The notes: generated by a model from the letters alone, not told the origin. DNA of 7,208 nt from Spartobacteria bacterium (GCA_025355595.1 JANXZI010000376.1:1-7208), one strand, 5' to 3'; positions 1 through 6,116 are shown, numbered from the stretch's first letter. Program-made: numbers and translations.

Positions 1-1
1 G

Positions 2-1441
2 CTACTCCGCCCGGTTCAGCCGCGCGTCGTCCTTCTCCACGCCGTTGTTCCAGTATGCCTGCATCTCGGCGGGCGTCGGGACTTTTAGCGGGCGCACGAT
101 GCGGAAGCCGAGGAATTGCGCGTCCGTGTGGAACCAGATGCTCTTCGGGAGCTGCGGATCCTGGCGCTTCCATTCGGCGGATGATGCACGGCGCACGGCG
201 GCGCGGAGTTTCGTCACATCATCGTCGTCCCACGAGCCGCCGCGCGCGACGTGCGGGTAGGGCTTCGTCGCCTTGTTCCAAGGGTTCGCGGCGGGCGCGG
301 TCTTGTAATACGCAGGGTCGTATTGATCGAGCGTCCACTCGGTCACGTTGCCGAGGATATCGTAGAGGCCCCACGGGTTCGGCTTCTTCTTGCCGACCTT
401 CTGATACTTGAAATCGCTGTTCTTCCCGTACCAGCAGTACTGGCTCATTTGCGACATATCATCGCCCCAGAAGTATGCCGTCGTCGTGCCCGCGCGCGCG
501 GCGTATTCCCACTCAGCCTCGGTGGGCAGGCGGTAAAAGTGGCCGGTCTTCGCGCTCAGCCATTGGCAGTATTTGTTCGCCATGTGCTGCGTCATCGAGA
601 TCGCCGGGAAGCCATCCGTGCCCATGCCGAAGCTCATCTCCACATACGGCTGCGTCGGGTGCGTGACGGCATCGGTGAGTTTGTTCAGCTCGGCCGAAAG
701 GTTCTTCGACACGCGCGCCTTTTTCTCCTCCTCGGGATACATGAAGAGCTGGAATTCATTCCACGTCACCTCCTTCGCCTCCATCCAGAACGGCGCGATC
801 TCCACCTCGCGCTGCGGGCCTTCGTCCGCGCCGCGGCCCTTCTCATTCTCGGGGCTGCCCATCTTGAATTTCCCGCCGGGGATCGGCACCATGTCGTAGG
901 CCACCTCGCTGCCGGGAATCGTCACGGAGTAGCCCTTCATCTCGGACTCCGCCTTTTCCTTCGAAGTCTCGCCGATGCGCTTCGCGATCTCCGCGACCAC
1001 GAGCGACTCCGCGGCATTGTCCACCTTCGCCTCCTTTTTCCGGGCTATCAAAGTCACGCCATCCGGCCACTTCGCGCCTTCGTTGATCCATGTCTTCAGC
1101 GTCTCCGAGTCCGCTTTCGAGAGCCGCGCACTCGATCCCTTTTTGATCTCCTCCATCGGCGGCATCAGCTTGTCGCTGTCGTCCGCGAGTTGCGTCGTCG
1201 AGTAGGCTTTGCTCTTCTCCGCGTCGCCCGGGATGATCGTCTTGCCACGGATCGCCTTCGCCTTCGTGTCGAGTTCCACGCTCGTGTCGCCCTTTTCCAC
1301 CGCGGACGCCTTCGGGTTGTGGCAGCGCACACAGTTGAATTCCAGAATCGGCTGCACGTCCTTCACAAAGTCCACCGCGGCGGTGGCGAGCGTGGGGACG
1401 GCGATCATCAGGGACAGGATAGCGGGCGTGGTCAGTTTCAT
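2..1441 (-). CDS. Secreted cytochrome c (PSCyt1-type) / formylglycine-enzyme-like fusion protein
   Basis: A 479-residue exported protein. Residues 1-22 form a signal peptide (Lys2, hydrophobic core, likely cleavage after ATAA). Residues 24-125 form a planctomycete-type cytochrome c domain: the haem site is CVRCH (Cys37, Cys40, His41), and the LMPPM segment (Met93/Met96) offers an axial ligand. Residues 181-450 form an FGE-sulfatase (SUMF1-like) domain, with the usual landmarks MVPIPGGKFKMGS, YRLPTEAEWEYAARAG, NPWGLYDILGNVTEW, ARGGSW and LGFRIVR. The C-terminal region where true formylglycine-generating enzymes carry their paired catalytic cysteines reads GGSWDDDDVTKLRAAVRR and has none, so formylglycine synthesis is unlikely; a binding or scaffolding role is inferred. 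I chose the ATG at 1441 because the signal peptide begins directly there; an in-frame ATG at 1480 adds 13 polar residues and is possible, with a purine-rich AAGAAGGGA just before it. The stop TAG is at 4-2. No promoter is evident. The gene is divergent from the HNH gene. Confidence 0.9.
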   Translation of the reverse strand: MKLTTPAILSLMIAVPTLATAAVDFVKDVQPILEFNCVRCHNPKASAVEKGDTSVELDTKAKAIRGKTIIPGDAEKSKAYSTTQLADDSDKLMPPMEEIKKGSSARLSKADSETLKTWINEGAKWPDGVTLIARKKEAKVDNAAESLVVAEIAKRIGETSKEKAESEMKGYSVTIPGSEVAYDMVPIPGGKFKMGSPENEKGRGADEGPQREVEIAPFWMEAKEVTWNEFQLFMYPEEEKKARVSKNLSAELNKLTDAVTHPTQPYVEMSFGMGTDGFPAISMTQHMANKYCQWLSAKTGHFYRLPTEAEWEYAARAGTTTAYFWGDDMSQMSQYCWYGKNSDFKYQKVGKKKPNPWGLYDILGNVTEWTLDQYDPAYYKTAPAANPWNKATKPYPHVARGGSWDDDDVTKLRAAVRRASSAEWKRQDPQLPKSIWFHTDAQFLGFRIVRPLKVPTPAEMQAYWNNGVEKDDARLNRAE

Positions 1442-1575
1442 GTGCGTGGAGTTGGTGAGTGCGAGAGTACTCGCCCGCATTTCCCTTCTTTGGAAAAAAC
1501 GGGCCCCCCTCCATGTCCGAGCCCCGGCTGCGGATCAATCCCATTCCTTCAACATGCAGCATGCGGGCGTCAGTG

Positions 1576-1603
1576 TTCGTCATTCGTCATCCGTCATTCG
1601 GCT
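1576..1603 (+). repeat. Heptamer tandem array, consensus TTCGTCA
   Basis: Four consecutive 7-nt units: TTCGTCA at 1576 and again at 1583, TCCGTCA at 1590, and a diverged TTCGGCT at 1597. The array is non-coding and lies 17 nt before a second heptamer array of different sequence. No inverted partner was found in this gap. Confidence 0.7.
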
Positions 1604-1619
1604 TTGCGACGCCCGACTC

Positions 1620-1710
1620 CCAACGTCCAACGCCCAACGCCCAACATTCAAGGGAAGAATCCGAACGCAAAGCGCTTCCTGCTTTGGAAGTTGGACGTTG
1701 GGCGTTGACC
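1620..1710. repeat. Inverted pair of heptamer arrays, consensus CCAACGY
   Basis: The left array has four 7-nt units at 1620-1647: CCAACGT, CCAACGC, CCAACGC and CCAACAT. The right array at 1690-1710 carries the complement as GTTGGAC, GTTGGGC and GTTGACC. The best-paired arms are 1628-1651 against 1684-1707 (21 of 24 positions complementary) around a 32-nt spacer, so a long hairpin or cruciform is possible. The spacer contains the 8-nt palindrome AAGCGCTT at 1670-1677. The element lies about 145 nt before the HNH start and is non-coding; its function is unknown. Confidence 0.8.
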
Positions 1711-1803
1711 GCGCCGCAGCCGCCTTTCCACACACCGTTGTTTTTCATCTCGGAACACCGCGTCATTTTGAGGGAGATCGCCCAAACGTCAGACGCCCGT
1801 CGG

Positions 1804-1832
1804 TTGACACGCCCCCTCCCCCCCTCTAGCTT
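1804..1832 (+). promoter_or_regulatory. Sigma70-type promoter of the HNH gene
   Basis: A perfect -35 TTGACA at 1804-1809 is followed by a 17-nt, C-rich spacer and a -10 TAGCTT at 1827-1832, which keeps the important A at position 2 and T at position 6. A transcript starting about 7 nt downstream (near 1839) would have a leader of only about 14 nt before the ATG at 1854. Confidence 0.65.
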
Positions 1833-1853
1833 CCGCGCACTCTCCGGGGTGCC

Positions 1854-2462
1854 ATGCTCCTCAACCGTCCAGTTCTGGTCTTGAACAGGCTCTGGCAGGC
1901 GATTCACGTCTGCTCAGCTCGGCGCGCTTTTTCGCTCCTCTGCCAGGGCCATGCGCAGGTCATCCACACCGAGGACGGCAGCTTTTCCACGCACGACTTC
2001 GACAGTTGGCGCAGCCTCTCGCAGCGCGACCCCGGCTCGCACATGGTGCAGACAGTCTCCTACAAAGTCCGCCTCCCCACCGTCATCGTCCTCATGCTCT
2101 TCGACCGCATGCCGCGCAAGGAGGTGAAATTCACGCGCCACAACATCTTCGAGCGCGACCGCAACACCTGCCAGTATTGCGGCAAGACGCTCGACCGCCG
2201 CGACCTGAACCTCGACCACGTCTTCCCCCGCGATCGCGGCGGCCAGATGACTTGGGAAAACATCGTCTGCTCCTGCATCCCGTGCAACACGCGCAAGGGC
2301 AACCGCACGCCCGATCAGGCCCGCATGAAACTCATCCGCAAGCCCGAGCGGCCCAAGTGGCGGCCCTTCGCGCACCTCACCTTCGGTGCCGAGCACCACG
2401 ACAGTTGGAAACACTTCGTGGACTTCGCCTACTGGAACGTCGAACTCGGCGAAGGGACTTAG
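1854..2462 (+). CDS. HNH endonuclease
   Basis: A 202-residue protein of the stand-alone HNH nuclease family, which cuts DNA using one metal ion. The nuclease core lies at residues 104-155: a zinc-binding CQYC (Cys106/Cys109) pairs with CIPC (Cys141/Cys144); LNLDHVFPRDRGG holds the catalytic Asp121-His122; WENIV supplies Asn136; and NTRKGNRTP closes the fold. Residues 1-100 (RPVLVLNRLWQAIHV, then KVRLPTVIVLMLFDRMPRKEVKFTRHNIFERD) match the conserved N-terminal half of this family. The length is normal for the family. There is no restriction or methyltransferase partner beside it and no phage gene nearby, so the biological target is unknown. The start is fixed by the promoter and by the family N-terminus; only weak Shine-Dalgarno potential precedes it. 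It is transcribed divergently from the cytochrome/FGE-like gene and converges on the UvrB/UvrC-motif gene. Confidence 0.93.
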   Translation: MLLNRPVLVLNRLWQAIHVCSARRAFSLLCQGHAQVIHTEDGSFSTHDFDSWRSLSQRDPGSHMVQTVSYKVRLPTVIVLMLFDRMPRKEVKFTRHNIFERDRNTCQYCGKTLDRRDLNLDHVFPRDRGGQMTWENIVCSCIPCNTRKGNRTPDQARMKLIRKPERPKWRPFAHLTFGAEHHDSWKHFVDFAYWNVELGEGT

Positions 2463-2508
2463 TGCCGCGTCAGTCGTGAAGTGATGGGGCACCAAACGTC
2501 CGCACGAT

Positions 2509-2602
2509 GTGATTGGTGACTGGTGAGAGGTGAATGGTATCCAGCCATGAGCGCCCCGTAAAAAACCGGATGACCAGTCACTTTTCACCAGTCACCAATC
2601 AC
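2509..2602. repeat. Inverted pair of heptamer arrays, consensus TGGTGAN
   Basis: The left array runs in 7-nt steps from 2514: TGGTGAC, TGGTGAG, AGGTGAA. The right array, read on the minus strand, repeats TGGTGAC, TGGTGAA, AAGTGAC. Arms 2509-2526 and 2585-2602 are perfectly complementary over 18 bp; extended to 2533 and 2578 they match at 23 of 25 positions around a 44-nt spacer. The element sits between the 3' ends of two convergent genes, so it could fold in either transcript and might act as a two-way terminator. It lacks a clean U-tract, so that role is inference. Confidence 0.8.
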
Positions 2603-2660
2603 CCCAGCCGGACTCGAATATCACCGCATCACCTGACCGGACCCGGGCTCCCCGTGCGCC

Positions 2661-3398
2661 TCAGCTCTTCTTCTGCATCGCCTTCAGCGCATCGCGCAGT
2701 TCCGCGGCACGCTCGTACTTCTCATCCTCCACCGCGCGCTCGAGTTCGCGATTGAGTTTCTCCACAGGCGTCAGCGGCTTGAGCTTCCGCAATTCTTCCA
2801 GCCACTCGCCGAGGCTCTTGATTTCCGAAATGTCCGCCTCGCCTTCGCGGTTGTGGTCCTTCACGAACTTCTCGATGCCCGAAATCCCCTTCTCCACGAG
2901 CTTGATCGCCGCATCTACGTCATCTTTTTCGATCGCGAGATTCGCCTTCGCGCGCGTGTTCATCATCATCACGTAGGGCCGGAATTGCAGCACGCTCCAC
3001 GACGAGTCCTCGTCCGGCGCGTGCTTCGCCACGAAGCTGAACATGTCCAGATTCCGCTTCGTGTCACGGATCACGCTCTGCCAGTCGCCGAGCTGAAATA
3101 GCGCGAGATAGCGGTGGTAATATTGCACGCCTTCGGCCTGAAGTTCACCGACATCGTCCTCACTCAGCTCAAAATCCTTGCCTCCCTGCTCCGCGCGATC
3201 CGTCTGGAATTCCAGCTCACTCTCGACGCCGTGCGGCTCGCGTCCATCGGGGCGGCCGTTCATTTCCATCTGGAGCACGCCCATGTCCAGCCGCAGTTGC
3301 AGCTTCGCGCGGCCATCGCTGCCCGTGATTTTCCTCACTTGGAGCTGCCCCGGCTCGTAAGGCCAGTCCCGCAGCAAATCGCTCAAATCAAAACTCAT
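2661..3398 (-). CDS. UvrB/UvrC-motif protein
   Basis: A 245-residue soluble protein with no signal peptide or membrane segment. The only recognisable domain is a C-terminal UVR motif at about residues 209-243 (LTPVEKLNRELERAVEDEKY then ERAAELRDALKAM), the short helical hairpin through which UvrB and UvrC bind each other and which also occurs in McsA-like and Clp-associated proteins. The zinc-binding CxxC pairs of McsA are absent, and no UvrB helicase or UvrC nuclease domain is present. Residues 1-75 include a beta-rich stretch (QLQVRKITGSDGRAKLQLRL). Residues 85-182 are helical and look TPR-like (YYHRYLALFQLGDWQSVIRD; NTRAKANLAIEKDDVDAAIK). A role as an adaptor is inferred only from the motif. 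The start is supported by a promoter at 3434-3407 directly upstream and by the lack of any earlier in-frame start. It converges with the HNH gene. Confidence 0.85.
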   Translation of the reverse strand: MSFDLSDLLRDWPYEPGQLQVRKITGSDGRAKLQLRLDMGVLQMEMNGRPDGREPHGVESELEFQTDRAEQGGKDFELSEDDVGELQAEGVQYYHRYLALFQLGDWQSVIRDTKRNLDMFSFVAKHAPDEDSSWSVLQFRPYVMMMNTRAKANLAIEKDDVDAAIKLVEKGISGIEKFVKDHNREGEADISEIKSLGEWLEELRKLKPLTPVEKLNRELERAVEDEKYERAAELRDALKAMQKKS

Positions 3399-3406
3399 TG
3401 CCCGCG

Positions 3407-3434
3407 ACTATCGGAAGCAACCGCCGCGTGTCAA
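3407..3434 (-). promoter_or_regulatory. Promoter of the UvrB/UvrC-motif gene, nearly leaderless
   Basis: On the minus strand a perfect -35 TTGACA at 3434-3429 is followed by a 16-nt spacer and a -10 GATAGT at 3412-3407. The predicted transcription start falls near 3400, only one to three bases before the ATG at 3398, so the mRNA would be leaderless or nearly so, which agrees with the absence of a ribosome binding site. Confidence 0.6.
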
Positions 3435-3511
3435 CTTGCCGCCGCAAATTCTGTTTGCGATGTGCGCGCGCCATCGACACGCGCAGCGGCAAAATTCCCC
3501 CGACTTTCTGA

Positions 3512-4171
3512 CTAATGGGCCTTCGCCGCGGCGAGGCGCGTGTTCGCCACGGCCTTTGCCCGGACGTCGCCATAGGTGTGGCGCAGTGTTTCGGCCGCGA
3601 AGTTCGCGCTCATCACCGCCGCAGTGCCGGAGTGGTTCACCGTGGCCGACATCGAATTGGCGACCATTGCGCCCAAGTCCACAAACCCGGTCGGATCGAG
3701 CGTGCCGACCACGAACATCGCGACGCTGGCGCCGGACATGCCCTTGTCGGCATTCACCCGGACCGGGAAGGTCGAGGTCTGCTGCCCCGTGGCCGGATCG
3801 ATCACGGCCACCTGCCCCTTGGCCACGCTGTCATCGCTGAGCGCCAGAGCGAGGAGCGGGTTTTTGAAATGCACGCGGGTGAGTTCGATCCGCAGATTGA
3901 TGGGCCTGCCCTCGTGGCCATACAGGGCGGCTTCCCGGAGCACCGTCTCGCGCAGGAGCACCGTGAAAGCGGATGTGGGGGTGCGCCCCTTCTGCACGAC
4001 CTCGACCGCGGCGACATGGGTCTGCTCATTGGCGCTCGGCGCGCGGGTGCCGGCGCAGGCACTGAGCAGCAGCGCGCCCAGCAGCGCAGCGAGACGGGCC
4101 ACGGATTTCGGTTTGGTTGTTTTCACACTCCTGCGACCGGCGGGCGATGGGGAGAGCTTCGGGGTGGACAT
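3512..4171 (-). CDS. Lipoprotein of unknown function
   Basis: A 219-residue predicted lipoprotein. A basic stretch (residues 13-26) and a hydrophobic core (27-36) lead to the lipobox LLSAC, with Cys39 as the lipidated residue, so the mature protein is anchored on the periplasmic side of a membrane. The mature part has a strand-rich region (RPINLRIELTRVHFKNPL, about 89-106), a DPATGQQTSTFPVRV segment (125-139), a glycine-rich hydrophobic segment (144-172, GMSGASVAMFVVGTLDPTGF) and a helical C-terminus (FAAETLRHTYGDVRAKAV). I do not recognise a named family; the general layout resembles small outer-membrane-associated lipoproteins of the DUF4410 kind, but that is a guess. The ATG at 4171 gives a proper lipoprotein signal; the frame stays open upstream to a GTG at 4258, which would bury the signal behind 29 extra residues. 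It follows asd on the same strand after 105 nt with no evident promoter or strong terminator between them, so read-through is possible. Confidence 0.75.
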   Translation of the reverse strand: MSTPKLSPSPAGRRSVKTTKPKSVARLAALLGALLLSACAGTRAPSANEQTHVAAVEVVQKGRTPTSAFTVLLRETVLREAALYGHEGRPINLRIELTRVHFKNPLLALALSDDSVAKGQVAVIDPATGQQTSTFPVRVNADKGMSGASVAMFVVGTLDPTGFVDLGAMVANSMSATVNHSGTAAVMSANFAAETLRHTYGDVRAKAVANTRLAAAKAH

Positions 4172-4276
4172 GGCAGGAACTTGTGCAGCCGCGGCGAGCG
4201 CAGCGAGGACAATAAAGCGATCATGCGGAGCCGTCCGCGCGTCGATCTGGGACACCACGAAGCGGATCCCTCCACG

Positions 4277-5302
4277 CTACAGCAGCTCCGCGATCTGCAC
4301 CGCATTCAGCGCCGCACCTTTCAGGAGCTGGTCGCCCGCGACCCAGAAGGAAAGACCATTGTCGAACGCGCAGTCCTGGCGGATGCGGCCCACGGCGCAG
4401 TGGTCCTTGCCGGCCACGTCGAGCGCGAGCGGGTACTTTTTCAAAGTGGGATCATCCACCAGGTCGAGGCCCGGCGCGCGACCGAGCACTTCGCGCGCGG
4501 CGGCGACGGTGACGGGCTTGGCAAACTCTGCGCTCACCGCGACGCTGTGCGCGCGGAACACGGGCACACGCACGCACGTCACGCTCGCGCGGAAGCTCGG
4601 GTGATGCATGATTTTGCGCCCCTCATTCTCCATCTTCATCTCCTCCTTGGTGTAGCCGCTCTCGAGGAATGAATCCACATGCGGCAGCGCGTTGAACGCG
4701 ATCTGGTGCGGATAGACGCGCACGTGCTCGCCCCCGAGCCGCACGTCATCCCACTTGCGCTCGGACTTCGCCCACTCGCGCGTCTGCTTCTCGAGTTCCT
4801 CGATGGCCTGCGCGCCCGTGCCGCTCACCGCCTGATAGCTGCTCGCGAAGACACGTGTGACGCCGAACGCCTGATGCAGCGGCCACAGCGCCATGAGCGT
4901 GATGGCCGTCGTGCAATTCGGATTCGCGATGATGCCGCGGTTGCCCTGAACGTCCGCGCCATTCACCTCGGGCACGACGAGCGGCACGTCCGCGTCCATG
5001 CGGAATGCGGACGAATTGTCCACGACCACCGCGCCGGCCTGAGTGGCGAAAGGCGCGAAGTTCTTCGAGATGGATCCGCCCGCGCTGAAGAGCGCGACAT
5101 CAATTCCCTTGAAAGAATGCTCCGTGAGTTCCTGCACTTCCACCTCGCCGCCGAGGAAAGGCAGCCGCTTCCCCGCCGAGCGCGCCGAGGCGAGCAGCGT
5201 GAGTTTGCCGAGCGGGAACTTCCGCTTCTCGAGCGTGCGCATCATTTCAATGCCCACGGCTCCGGTTGCTCCGACGATGGCGACATGCAGGTTCTTGCTC
5301 AT
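4277..5302 (-). CDS. asd: Aspartate-semialdehyde dehydrogenase
   Basis: A 341-residue cytoplasmic enzyme that reduces aspartyl-4-phosphate to aspartate-4-semialdehyde with NADPH, the branch-point step to lysine/diaminopimelate, threonine and methionine. The N-terminal Rossmann fold shows GATGAVG (11-17) and the NADP-binding LASARSAGK (37-45). Catalytic Cys130 lies in ANPNCTT and Gln157 in SSYQAVSGTG. Substrate-binding residues fit the family spacing: Arg101 (SSAFRMD), Glu220, Lys223 (KMENEGRKI) and Arg245; the catalytic base is His252 (RVPVFRAHS). The length is normal and nothing essential is missing. I place the start at the ATG at 5302, where the family's MSKNLHVAIVGATG begins; the frame extends 22 residues upstream, but that stretch overlaps the promoter. 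No other lysine or threonine pathway gene is next to it, so it appears to be a single-gene unit, possibly reading into the lipoprotein gene. Confidence 0.97.
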   Translation of the reverse strand: MSKNLHVAIVGATGAVGIEMMRTLEKRKFPLGKLTLLASARSAGKRLPFLGGEVEVQELTEHSFKGIDVALFSAGGSISKNFAPFATQAGAVVVDNSSAFRMDADVPLVVPEVNGADVQGNRGIIANPNCTTAITLMALWPLHQAFGVTRVFASSYQAVSGTGAQAIEELEKQTREWAKSERKWDDVRLGGEHVRVYPHQIAFNALPHVDSFLESGYTKEEMKMENEGRKIMHHPSFRASVTCVRVPVFRAHSVAVSAEFAKPVTVAAAREVLGRAPGLDLVDDPTLKKYPLALDVAGKDHCAVGRIRQDCAFDNGLSFWVAGDQLLKGAALNAVQIAELL

Positions 5303-5315
5303 AAAAGGAGCGCGG

Positions 5316-5343
5316 ACAGTAGCCACGCGCGGGCACTTGGCAA
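5316..5343 (-). promoter_or_regulatory. Probable asd promoter
   Basis: On the minus strand a -35 TTGCCA at 5343-5338, a 16-nt spacer and a -10 TACTGT at 5321-5316 would start transcription near 5309, leaving a leader of about 7 nt before the asd ATG at 5302. The match to consensus is moderate. The layout, with the -10 about 14 nt from the start codon, agrees with the other promoters here. Confidence 0.45.
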
Positions 5344-5406
5344 GGCGATGCACTGGGAACGGTGACATCGTTCTCGCTTTTCGACTGTCTTTGCCTCCCT
5401 CGCGCG

Positions 5407-5436
5407 TTGACCCGCACGTCGCACGCCTGCTATCGC
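5407..5436 (+). promoter_or_regulatory. Promoter of the methyltransferase remnant / membrane protein unit
   Basis: A -35 TTGACC at 5407-5412 and an 18-nt spacer lead to a -10 TATCGC at 5431-5436, preceded by TGC, which resembles an extended -10. Transcription would begin about 3 nt before the ATG at 5446. It is the only promoter-like sequence I see ahead of the membrane protein gene at 5595. Confidence 0.45.
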
Positions 5437-5445
5437 CGTGCAGGG

Positions 5446-5598
5446 ATGAACCACCTTCACTACGGCGACAATCTCTTCGTGCTCCGCGACCGCAGCGCCT
5501 TTCCGGATGAATGGGTGGTTCTCATCTCCCCGTCCGGCCCTTCCGCCACGGTGCTTTTGTGCGCAAACCGAAAGGGGCAGAAACGCGCACACCCATGA
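5446..5598 (+). pseudogene. Decayed N-terminal fragment of a DNA methyltransferase
   Basis: A 50-codon frame that opens with MNHLHYGDNLFVLRD, then FPDEWVVLI. This closely follows the N-terminus of N4/N6-type site-specific DNA methyltransferases (pattern M-N-x-L-x-Y-G-D-N-L-x-V-L-R, then F/I-P-D-E-S/C-V-D-L-I), the strand that precedes catalytic motif IV (DPPF/Y). Here motif IV is lost: LI is followed by SPSGPSATVLL, where intact enzymes have YLDPPFNSNATYNVLF. At base level CGGCCCTTC and GCCACGGTGCTTTT still resemble the DPPF and AT..VLF codons with small deletions. The last residues ANRKGQKRAHP can be laid against the following family segment, and then the frame stops. The target-recognition region and the rest of the enzyme are absent, so it cannot be a methyltransferase. 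Its TGA overlaps the next start as ATGA. The family assignment comes from memory of the family pattern; a genuine small ORF that happens to resemble it is the alternative. Confidence 0.6.
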
Positions 5599-6116
5599 AC
5601 GCCTCCGATCCGATCACCCCGGAAATGGCATATTTGCTCCTGCTGCAATGGCTGGGGTATCTCCTCTTGGTCCCGGTGTTCCTTGTGATGTTCATGCCGT
5701 CCGTCACGGAATATGGAATCGTCGCGGGCGGCCTGGCGCTGGTCACCTTGTGCGCCCGCAGGCAAAAGGGAGCCGGCACCTTCAATGGATTCGGCACGAA
5801 GTTTTATGGCAACCGGAGGATCAAGGAAGGTGCAATCACCACAAAATGGGTAACTCTCTGCCACCTCCCCATCGTCCCGATTCGGTCCTATTTCGTCTAT
5901 TCCGGAGCCGCGCCCATCTCTGAAAAGGTTCAAACCATTGAAGTCATCAACGTCACCATGGATTTGATACCCAGCCAGGAGGAAGCGCGGGCCTCAGTAT
6001 GTCCGTTGCCCCGGCTTTTCTGGCCTCAAGTGCTCCCGATGTTACTCGTTCCGCTTCTCATTCTCGGAGTTATCCCGGCAGTCTTCCATTTTGTCGTGCT
6101 GCCGCCTGCCAGATAG
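5595..6116 (+). CDS. Small membrane protein with a G-x-G-T-x-x-Y-G...TTKW motif
   Basis: A 173-residue predicted inner-membrane protein of unknown function. Hydrophobic segments lie at about residues 11-33, 38-53 and 145-168. The central part, residues 64-103, has GFGTKFYGNRRIKEGAITTKW and then LPIVPIRSYFVY. This resembles a motif I know from many bacterial membrane proteins (roughly GxGTxxYGxRxxxxDGSYxTTxWxxxxxIPxxPxxSxRV), which has no assigned function. The ATG at 5595 gives a short polar N-terminus before the first membrane segment. The frame is open 28 codons further, to 5511, but that part overlaps the methyltransferase remnant in another frame and looks non-native. No Shine-Dalgarno sequence is close: AAAGGGG lies about 20 nt upstream. 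Translation may be coupled to the upstream 50-codon frame through the ATGA overlap. It converges with the small cytochrome gene, with 38 nt between. Confidence 0.75.
   Translation: MNASDPITPEMAYLLLLQWLGYLLLVPVFLVMFMPSVTEYGIVAGGLALVTLCARRQKGAGTFNGFGTKFYGNRRIKEGAITTKWVTLCHLPIVPIRSYFVYSGAAPISEKVQTIEVINVTMDLIPSQEEARASVCPLPRLFWPQVLPMLLVPLLILGVIPAVFHFVVLPPAR

Larger units (their letters stand above)
1442..1853. other. Divergent intergenic gap with iterated repeats
   Basis: This 412-nt gap separates two divergent genes. It holds two arrays of 7-nt units (1576-1603, and 1620-1647 with an inverted copy at 1690-1710) and the promoter of the HNH gene near its right end. I see no convincing gene in it: the open frames crossing it on both strands read straight through the repeats and resemble nothing known. 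The stretch 1442-1575 should contain the promoter of the cytochrome/FGE-like gene, but I find no clear -35/-10 pair there. The stretch 1711-1803 shows nothing recognisable. Confidence 0.7.

Noticed and set aside
1442..1480. Start of the cytochrome/FGE-like gene at 1480
   Set aside because: The extra 13 residues precede a complete signal peptide beginning at 1441, and the purine run before 1480 is only about 3 nt from that ATG, closer than a working ribosome binding site usually is. Not fully excluded.
251..1708. 485-codon plus-strand open frame
   Set aside because: It is antisense to the cytochrome/FGE-like gene, is rich in Arg, Leu and His as expected for the complement of GC-rich coding DNA, has no recognisable motif, and runs through the intergenic heptamer repeats.
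1576..1710. CRISPR array
   Set aside because: The units are 7 nt with no unique spacers between them, and there are no cas genes in the window.
1914..2588. 224-codon minus-strand frame
   Set aside because: It is antisense to the HNH gene, whose zinc-binding and catalytic residues are fully conserved; the frame begins inside the heptamer repeat.
4225..4238. Intrinsic terminator between asd and the lipoprotein gene
   Set aside because: Only a 5-bp stem (GCGGA/TCCGC) with a 4-nt loop is present, and no U-tract follows; too weak to call.
3515..4672. 385-codon plus-strand frame, with another at 3576-4604
   Set aside because: Both are antisense to the lipoprotein and asd genes, have skewed composition, and cross the intergenic gap. 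The minus-strand products carry a lipobox and a complete enzyme active site.
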